Part shown: piece after piece, positions 18,308 to 28,000 of the stretch | How the letters are laid out: every line of letters begins with the position of its first letter | Numbering within the stretch: position 1 is the stretch's first letter | Assembly: GCF_034137685.1 (NCBI RefSeq) | Contig: NZ_CP139418.1 | Span: forward strand, 585,001-649,000 | Source of the DNA: Streptococcus sp. S1 | Lineage (GTDB): Bacteria > Bacillota > Bacilli > Lactobacillales > Streptococcaceae | DNA length: 64,000 nt | Direction: 5' to 3' | The notes under the pieces: model-generated | What the model was told of the DNA's origin: nothing | Database searches by the model: none | The model's input: the letters and a program-made list of their open reading frames with translations, nothing else | Made by a program: the position numbers and the translations under genes

Positions 18308-18802
18308 ATGTCTTATTTTGATAATTTTTTAACAGCCAACCAAGCTTATGTGGCGCTACATGGAGACCTCCGTCTTCCGATTAAGCCCAAAACACAAGTC
18401 GCCATCGTGACCTGTATGGATTCCCGCCTTCACGTGGCACCTGCACTAGGTCTGGCTCTTGGAGATGCCCATATTTTGCGGAATGCTGGAGGGCGCGTGA
18501 CAGAGGATATGATCCGGTCTTTGGTCATCTCTCAGCAGCAGATGGGGACCCGTGAAATTGTAGTTTTGCACCATACAGACTGTGGCGCTCAGACCTTTGA
18601 GAACGAAGGCTTCCGGCAGCATCTAAAGAAAGAACTGGGAGTAGATGTGGGAGATCGTGATTTCCTACCCTTTCAAAATATTGAAGAGAGTGTCCGTGAA
18701 GATATGAGGCTTCTCAAGGCTTCTCCTTTGATTCCAGAAGATGTCGTTATCTCAGGAGCTGTGTATGATGTGGATACCGGATTGATCTCAGAAGTAAAAT
18801 GA
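18308..18802 (+). CDS. Beta-class carbonic anhydrase
   Basis: It interconverts CO2 and bicarbonate, supporting carboxylation reactions and growth in ambient air. The 164-residue protein shows the zinc ligands CMDSR (Cys and the Asp-Arg dyad near residue 38) and HHTDCG (His and Cys near residues 94-98). It also has LRNAGGRV and a C-terminal VYDVDTGLISEV typical of the short streptococcal form. AAAGGAGAG precedes the ATG. It has its own promoter and terminator. A degenerate copy of its 3' half is fused to a dut fragment at 3991. Confidence 0.93.
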   Translation: MSYFDNFLTANQAYVALHGDLRLPIKPKTQVAIVTCMDSRLHVAPALGLALGDAHILRNAGGRVTEDMIRSLVISQQQMGTREIVVLHHTDCGAQTFENEGFRQHLKKELGVDVGDRDFLPFQNIEESVREDMRLLKASPLIPEDVVISGAVYDVDTGLISEVK

Positions 18803-18808
18803 TCATAT

Positions 18809-18860
18809 AGAAGAGAATAGGAAGAGAGAACGATCTTTGTTTCCTGTACTCTTCTTTTTT
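18809..18860 (+). terminator. Intrinsic terminator after carbonic anhydrase
   Basis: AGAAGAGAATAGGAA (18809-18823) pairs, with two mismatches, with TTCCTGTACTCTTCT (18841-18855), then TTTTTT. The loop is 17 nt, so it is less compact than the others. Confidence 0.65.
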
Positions 18861-18978
18861 ATAGTATAAAAAAAGTGAACCAAATAGGAAAAAATGTGAC
18901 AATTTAGCAAAAAACATTAAAAAATTAGTGGAATAAAATAACATTTTAACAAGAATATTACGATTTATTTTCAACAGA

Positions 18979-19007
18979 TTGACTCTATATGTCAACGGTG
19001 TTACAAT
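18979..19007 (+). promoter_or_regulatory. Promoter of the giant adhesin gene
   Basis: TTGACT (18979-18984), a 17-bp spacer and TACAAT (19002-19007) form a near-consensus sigma-A promoter. TTGAC and GTCAA (18991-18995) form a small inverted repeat covering the -35, a possible operator. Confidence 0.75.
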
Positions 19008-19055
19008 TTTACTGGTATCATGGAATCATGAAATATGAAAAAGGAGATCCTATAA

Positions 19056-22000
19056 ATGAAGGATATATTTAATAAGCGCCAGCGCTTTTCATTGCGAAAA
19101 TATAGCGTTGGGGTTTGTTCAGTTCTTTTAGGAACAGCACTTTTTGCTGCAGGAGCTCAATCTGCATCAGCAGATGAGGCAACAGTAGCCTCTGAATCTG
19201 CAGGAACGGCGACTTCAGGAGCACAACCTGCTGCAACAGAATCAAGTCAAGCAGAAGTACCAGTTGCTTCTAAGGCATATGGTGAGGGAGCACCAGCGCC
19301 AAAAGTAGACCTTTCTAATTCTGCTACAACTTCAGAAGCACCAGCTCCATCAACTGAAAAGGCTGAAGGGATTGAAAAATCAGCTGCTTCAGAAGACAAG
19401 GAAGTCCCAGCTGAGACTAAAAAAGAAGAAAAAGCTGAAACTAAAAAATCTGAAGAAGCTCCAAAGTCGACAGCACCATTAGAAACAAGCAAACCTGTCG
19501 AGAAGAAAAAAGAATCAAGCCCTAAGCTGGTCTCCACACCAGTGGTTACTCCAGCACAACCTACTGCAGCTCGCTCTGCAGCAGTTGAAAACTCAGAAAC
19601 ATCACCTGCAAGTGAAAGCTCAGAAGCACCTACGGCTATTTCAGCTACTGTAAATCCAGTAGCTCCGATCATTGGTGCAGAGCGAGGTGTGCAGGTAAAT
19701 AGAGAAGCAGCTGAAGAGCGTAGTGCATCACTTGATCGTGCAGCAACTGATTTGACGAACGCTGGAGCCTTGGTAACAAGTCATAGCCGACGTAGCCGTC
19801 GTGCTGTGTATGATCATAATGGAACTCCAGTGGAAGTGACTACCTATTTAAAACCAGGTGAAACTGCAACTCCAAGCATGTTTGATGCGAACGGTGCAAC
19901 TGTGAGCTCTCAATCTGTACCAGCTGGATACTCAGCTAAAGAAGGAGATTGGTATACATACAGTATTGTAGATCTTACTCGCTTTAACGAACGGTATCAT
20001 ACAAACTACTATGCGCGTGCGTATAAGAGATTTGATGCTTCGACAGACACGACTGTTGAATTGATCGATAAAAACACTGGCAATGTAGTAGAAACCAGAA
20101 CGATTACTGCTTCTAGCGGAATTCAAAAATTCACAACTACCAAAGCAGCCTCTAATGGAGAATTAACTTGGCAAGTTGATTTCGATAAAGGTTTAGGAGC
20201 TGGACCTGGTAAAACGAACCAACCATTTATTCAATTGGGTTATGAAGTTGGAGCAAGTATCCAAGCTTTAGTAGCTCCTGGGCACAATCTTACTCAAGAT
20301 GAGAAAAAATTATACGATGCTGTTTATGCTGCTCGTACATCAACGGATATCATTAACGTTGTAGAGCCTGCTTATAATGGCCGTACGATTACAGATACCA
20401 ATGCCAAGATTCCAGTAGCAGTTGAAAAGACAACTTACTATCGAGTAGTTGATGAAAATAACCCAACATTCAACGCCAATAAAACAGATAAGACTGTTCA
20501 AGACTACGTGCCAAATGGTAATGAAGTAGACTTAGCTAGATATACTCTTAAAGCTATGGAAGGACAAAACTTCACAGCATCTGGTGAACGTCAATTTGCT
20601 GGCTACAAGTTGTATCAAACAGCCGATGCAAACGATCAATCAGGTTATGTGAGTCGTCCTTATACTGTTGGTACCAAATTCATGGACGCTGAGCGTGCAG
20701 GAATTAAACGGATCAAAGAAATCGTAGATGAGGATGGAACTGTAGTCGTTCGTGTTTACTTACTAGATCCAAAACAACAAAGTAAACGTTCTGATGGTAC
20801 ATTAGACACTGATGGCTATATGTTACTAGCAGAAACCAAGCCAATTAAACCAGGTGATTACAATAAAGAAGATTTAGTTGTTAAGAAATCACCTCTTAAC
20901 ACAATTGCTTTCACAGATAGTAAAGGTGTAAACTATCCAAACGGTAAAGAAGTTCCATTTGACTTCCAAACAGCTGCTGGATATACACCTAAGAAAACAG
21001 TATTCGTACCATTCTTGGGAGACAACATTGGCCACCTTTCTCCAAACGAACAATTGGTTCGTGGAGTAAATGGTATCGGTACCAACGTTGACTTGCTCAA
21101 CTCTTTGACACCGTATAAACAACCAATCTACTACTATGTGAAACAAAAACCAGTCGAAGTCACTCCAGAAGTTGAAAAACAACTGGAAGGACGGGTGCTA
21201 GTTGACGGTGAATTCACCTTCAAGATTAAAGAAAACCAATCAAACAAATCACTTCCTGCCTATGAAGAAACTGTAACGAATAAAGCCGACGGTAAAGCTA
21301 CATTTAGCAAATTATCATTTAACAAAGTTGGTACTTACACATACACAATCACTGAAACTGCAGGTTCAGATACAAACGTCGATTACGATGAAATGACAGT
21401 TACGATGACTGTTAATGTAACTGAAAATTCTAACGGTGATTTAGAAGCTTCTGTTAAATATAGTGGTAGTGGTGGATTTGCCTCAAAAGCTGATGACAAA
21501 GTCTTCAACAACTATGTCGTAGCTCCAGTTAAGACCAAGTTTGACTTCAGCAAGGCCCTCGCAGGTCGTGAGTTGAAAGCTGGTGAATTCAACTTTGTAT
21601 TGAAAGATTCAACTGGTAAGACTCTTCAAACAAAGACAAACACTAAAGAAGGTGTTGTAGCCTTTGATGACTTGACCTTTGACAATACTCAAGTTGGTAC
21701 TCACAAATACACTGTAGAAGAAGTTATTCCAGAAAATAAAGAAGCTGGTATGACTTACGATACGATGAAAGCTGAAGTAACGATCACTGTTACGAAAGAG
21801 GGTCACGTTCTTAAAGCAACGAATACTCTTCCATCAGATACAGAGTTCAACAATACCTTCACACCTGCTGCTACACAAGCTCAATTCAAGTTTACTAAGA
21901 AATTGGAAGGTAAAGAGCTTACAAAGGATGCCTTCACATTCGAATTGCTTGAAAATGGCAATATCATTCAAACCAAGAAAAATGCAGCTGATGGAACTAT

Positions 22001-25000
22001 TCAATTTGATGCGATTTCATACGATAAAGAAGGTTCTCACACATACACTGTACGTGAAGTAGCTGGAACAGATAGAAACATCGACTACGATGATATGAAT
22101 GCAGTTGTAACAGTGAACGTAACCAAGAATGCTTCAACAGGGATCCTGACTGCTAATGTTACAATGCCGGCAGATACAGAATTTAACAACTATGTTGTTG
22201 CTCCAGTTGTTACAAGATTTGACTTTACTAAAAAATTAGCCGGTCGTAAGTTAAAAGCTGGTGAATTCAGTTTTGTTCTCAAAGATCAAGATGGTAAGGT
22301 TATTGAAACAGTTAAGAATGATGCAGAAGGAAATGTGACCTTTACTGAATTGTCATATGACAATACTAAAATTGGTACCCACTCATACTCTGTTGAGGAA
22401 GTCATCCCAGCTGATGCAGATAAAGAATTTGGTATGACATACGATACCATGAAAGCATTTGTCCGTGTAAAAGTTGCTAAGAATGGTCATACCTTAACAA
22501 CTGTTACAGACATTGCTTCAACAGGCGGTAAGAATGCTGCTGGTGAATCAACTGACACTCAAGAAGATACTGAATTCAACAACAAAGTCACTCCTCCAGA
22601 AACTCCTAAATTCCAACCAGAAAAATTTGTCGTTTCTAAAGAGAAATATGACATCACTGGCAACAAGTTGATGAACGACGACGATGAGTTGACAAATGAA
22701 TACACTGAAACAAATGCAGATCCATATGTAGACAAGACAACCAACAACGAACCAGAAAACTTGAATACTAAGACAGTTAAACGTGGTTCTAAATTGGTTT
22801 ACCAAGTATGGCTAGATACGACTAAATTCACTGAAGCAAACAACATCCAATACGTTGGTGTATCGGATACATACGACGCTGATAAATTGGACGTCAATGC
22901 AGCTGATATCAAAGCATATGATTCAGTAACTGGTGCAGAAGTAACCAATAAATTCGACATCAAAGTTGAAAACGGTACAATCACTGCAACTTCTAAAGAA
23001 GCATTTATCAAAGATAAAGTCAATGCTCCTGTTATCGACACAACTAAGTTCGAATTCGGACGTTACTATAAATTTGATATCCCAGCAACTGTGAAAGAAT
23101 CTGTTAAAGCTGGTGCTGATATTGAAAATACAGCCAACCAAACCGTTCATGTTTACAACCCAGTAAGCAAGATGGTTGAAAAGCCTGAAAAACCAACACA
23201 AAAACGTGTCAATAGCGTTCCAGTTCCAGTGGAAATGAACTTCACGAAACGTTTGGAAGGTCGTGAACTTCAGGCCAACGAATTCGAATTCGTATTGAAG
23301 AAAGACGGCGTTGAAGTTGAACGCGTGAAGAATGACGCTGCTGGTAAGATCGTCTTCAAGACTCTTGAATTCGGTCGCGATGATCTTGGTAAGACTTACA
23401 ACTACACAGTTGAAGAAACTCCTGGTACAGATGCAACTGTCAACTACGACACAATGGTAGCTACCGTTAAAGTGGTTGTTTCACACGATGGTACAGCGAA
23501 AGCCATCGTTGCCAACGTAACAGACGCTGCTGATAAAGAATTTAACAACCGTGTAACACCTCCAGAAGAACCTAAGTTCCAACCAGAGAAATACGTTGTT
23601 TCTAAAGAGAAATACGATATCACTGGTGACAAGCTCGTTGACGATGATAAAGAGTTAGCAGACAAGTACGCAGATACCAATGCGAACCCATATGCGGACG
23701 ATGCATCAAACAACGAAGCAGAAAACTTGAATACCAAGACTGTTGAACGTGGTTCTAAATTGGTTTACCAAGTATGGTTGGATACAACTAAATTTGACGC
23801 AGCTAACAAGGACAACATCCAAACAGTTGGTATCTCAGATAACTATGATGAAGCTAAATTAAATCTTAATGCAGCTGACATCAAAGCTTACGACTCTGTA
23901 ACAGGTGCAGAAGTAACTGATAAATTCGACATCACTGTCAATAACGGTGTGATCACTGCTAACTTGAAAGCTGGCTTCACGAAGTCACTTGGCGATGCAG
24001 AAAACACACAAGTCATCGACACAACTAAATTCGAATTCGGACGTTACTACAAGTTCGATATTCCAACAACAGTGAAAGACGATGTGGTAGCTGGTGCAGA
24101 TATCGAAAATACTGCGGCTCAAGTTGTAAACTATTACAACCCAACTACTAAGAAAGTTGAAAAACCTGAAAAACCAACTGAAAAACGTGTCAACAATGTT
24201 CCAATCTCAGTAGAATTTAACTTCACTAAGAAATTGGAAGGTCGTGCTCTTAAAGCTAACGAATTCACATTCGAGTTGAAAGACAGCGACAATGTTGTGA
24301 TTGCGACTGCAACCAACGACGCAAACGGTAACTTCAAGTTCACTCCAGTTGATTACACAAACAAAGCTGGTCAAACGGTTACTGCCCTTAAATACAAGAA
24401 GGGTCAAGAAGGTACTTACACTTACACTGTAACAGAGGTTAAGGGTACAGACGCAACTGTCACTTACGACGCAATGGCTGCAGTTGTAACTGTCACTGTT
24501 TCTCATGATGGTACAGCCAAAGCCTTGATCACAAACGTGACAGAACCTGCTGATAAAGAATTTAACAACAAGGTAACTCCTCCGGAAGAACCTAAGTTCC
24601 AACCAGAGAAATACGTTGTTTCTAAAGCGAAATTCGATATTACAGGTACGAAGCTCGTTGATGACGATTCTGAATTGACAGATAAATATGGTGAAACAAA
24701 TACAAACCCATATGTCGATACAACTGCCAACAACGAAGATGAAAACTTGAATACGAAACCAGTTGAACGTGGCCAAAAACTTTACTACCAAGTATGGTTG
24801 GATACAACTAAATTTGACGCAAACAACAAAGACAATATCCAAACAGTAGGAATCACAGATAACTACGACAAGGATAAATTGACTGTTAATGCGTCAGACA
24901 TCAAAGTTTACGATTCCGTTACTGGTGCAGACGTTACGACGAAATTCGATATCTCTGATAACAATGGTGTTCTAACAGCGAACCTGAAAGCTGGCTTTAC

Positions 25001-28000
25001 GAAGTCACTTGGCGACGCTGAAAATACTCAAATCATTGATACTACTAAGTTCGAGTTTGGACGCTACTATAAATTTGATATCCCAGCAACAGTGAAAGAC
25101 GATGTTGTAGCTGGTACAGATATCGAAAACAAGGCAGCACAAGTTGTTAACTACTACAACCCAGTAAGCAAGACTGTTGAAAAACCAAACAAACCAACTG
25201 AAAAACGTGTTAACAGTGTTCCAATCTCAGTAGAATTCAACTTCACTAAGAAATTGGAAGGCCGTGATCTGAAAGCTGGCGAATTCACATTTGAATTGAA
25301 AGACAGCGACAATGTTGTGATTGCGACTGCAACCAACGATGCAGCTGGTAAGATTAAGTTTGCTCCAGTAGATTACACCAATAAAGCAGGTGAAACTGTT
25401 ACTGCCCTTAAATACAAGAAGGGTCAAGAGGGTACTTACAAGTACACAGTAGAAGAGGTTAAAGGAACAGACGCAACCGTAACTTATGACACAATGAAAG
25501 CTGTCGTCACAGTTGAAGTTCGTCATGATGGTACAGCGAAAGCCTTGATCACAAACGTGACAGATCCTGCCGATAAAGAGTTCAACAACGTTGTCACTCC
25601 ACCAGAAGAACCTAAGTTCCAACCAGAGAAATACGTTGTTTCTAAAGAGAAATACGATATCACTGGTGACAAACTCGTTGACGATGATAAAGAGTTAGCA
25701 GACAAGTACGCAGATACCAATGCGAACCCATATGCGGACAATACCATCAATAATGAAGTGGAAAACTTAAATACTAAGACTGTTGAACGTGGATCAAAAT
25801 TAGTTTACCAAGTATGGTTGGATACAACTAAATTCGACGCAGCTAACAAGGACAACATCCAATCAGTAGGAATCTCAGATGACTACGATGAAACTAAGTT
25901 GGATCTTGATTCTACTAAGATCAAAGCTTACGACTCAGTAACAGGCGCAGAAGTAACAGATAAATTCGATATCACTGTGAACAACGGTGTGATCACTGCA
26001 ACCCTTAAAGATGGCTTCACGAAGTCACTTGGCGATGCAGAAAACACACAAGTCATCGACACAACTAAATTTGCCTTCGGACGTTACTACAAGTTCGACA
26101 TCCCAACAACAGTGAAAGCTGATGTACCTGGTGGTGTAGACATCGAAAATACTGCGGCTCAAGTAGTCAACTACTACAACCCAACTACTAAGAAAGTTGA
26201 AAAACCAAGCAAACCAACTGAAAAACGTGTCAACAACGTACCAATTCAAATTGAACTTGACTTCAAGAAAGCTCTTGCTGGTCGTCAATTGAAAGCGAAT
26301 GAGTTTACTTTCCAATTGTTAGACGATGATGAATTCAATGTTCTTGAAACAGCAACCAATGATAAGGATGGTAAGGTTAAATTCACTAGCCTTAAATACA
26401 CAAACAATGATATCGGAGTTTACCGTTACAAAGTAGTAGAAGTTGCTGGTACAGACTCAACCGTTACATATGACAATATGAAAGCTGTTGTAACAGTCAC
26501 TGTTTCTCATGATGGTACAGCTAAAGCTTTAGTTGCTAAGGTCGGAGATATTGCTGATAAAGAGTTCAACAATACAGTAACTCCACCAGAAGAACCTAAG
26601 TTCCAACCAGAGAAATACGTTGTTTCTAAAGAGAAATACGATATCACTGGTGATAAGCTCGTTGATGATGACAAAGAGTTGGCAGACAAGTACGCAGATA
26701 CCAATGCGAACCCATATGCGGACGATGCATCAAACAACGAAGCAGAAAACTTGAATACCAAGACTGTGAAACGTGGCGACAAGTTGGTTTACCAAGTATG
26801 GTTGGATACAACTAAATTCGACGCAGCTAACAAGGACAACATCCAAACAGTAGGAATCTCTGATAACTACGATGAAGCGAAATTAAATCTTAATGCAGCT
26901 GACATCAAAGCTTACGACTCTGTAACAGGCGCAGAAGTAACAGATAAATTCGATATCACTGTGAACAACGGTGTGATCACTGCGAACTTGAAAGCTGGCT
27001 TCACGAAGTCACTTGGCGATGCGGAAAACACACAAGTGATCGACACAACTAAATTCGAATTCGGACGTTACTACAAGTTCGACATCCCAACAACAGTGAA
27101 AGCTGATGTACCTGGTGGTGTAGACATTGAAAACACTGCGGCTCAAGTAGTCAACTACTACAACCCAACAACTAAGAAAGTTGAAAAACCAAGCAAACCA
27201 ACTGAAAAACGTGTAAACAACGTACCAGTTGAGGTAGGATTCAACTTCACTAAACGCTTGGAAGGCCGTGAGCTTAAAGCTAACGAATTCAGCTTCGTAC
27301 TTAAAGATTCAACTGGTAAAGAAGTTGAAACTGTGAAGAACGATAAAGATGGTAACGTTAAGTTCTCTAAACTTGAGTTCAAGAAAGGCCAAGAAGGCGT
27401 TCACAACTACACAGTAGAAGAAGTTAAAGGCACAGACGCAACCGTTACATACGACACCATGAAAGCGAATGTAACAGTCACAGTGAAACACGATGGTACA
27501 GCTAAAGTACTTATCGCGACTGTAGGCGACATTGCGGATAAAGAATTTAACAACCGTGTAACACCTCCAGAAACTCCAGAATTCAATCCAGAAAAATATG
27601 TTCTAAACGAAAAAGAATTTGATTTGACTGGAACTTCATTATTAGATGATGATAAAGAGTTGGCAGACAAGTACGCAGATACCAATGCGAACCCATATGC
27701 GGACGATGCATCTAATAACGAAGCAGCGAATATCAACACTAAATCAGTTAAACCAGGTCAAAAACTTGTTTACCAAGTATGGTTGGATACAACTAAATTT
27801 GACGCAAACAACAAAGACCATATCCAATCAGTAGGAATCTCAGATGACTACGATGAGGCTAAAGTTGATGTTGATGGTTCAGAAATCAAAGCTTATGACG
27901 GTAAGACTGGTGCGGATGTAACAGCTAAATTCGATATCACTGTGAACAACGGTGTGATGACTGCAACCCTTAAAGATGGCTTCACTAAGTCACTTGGCGA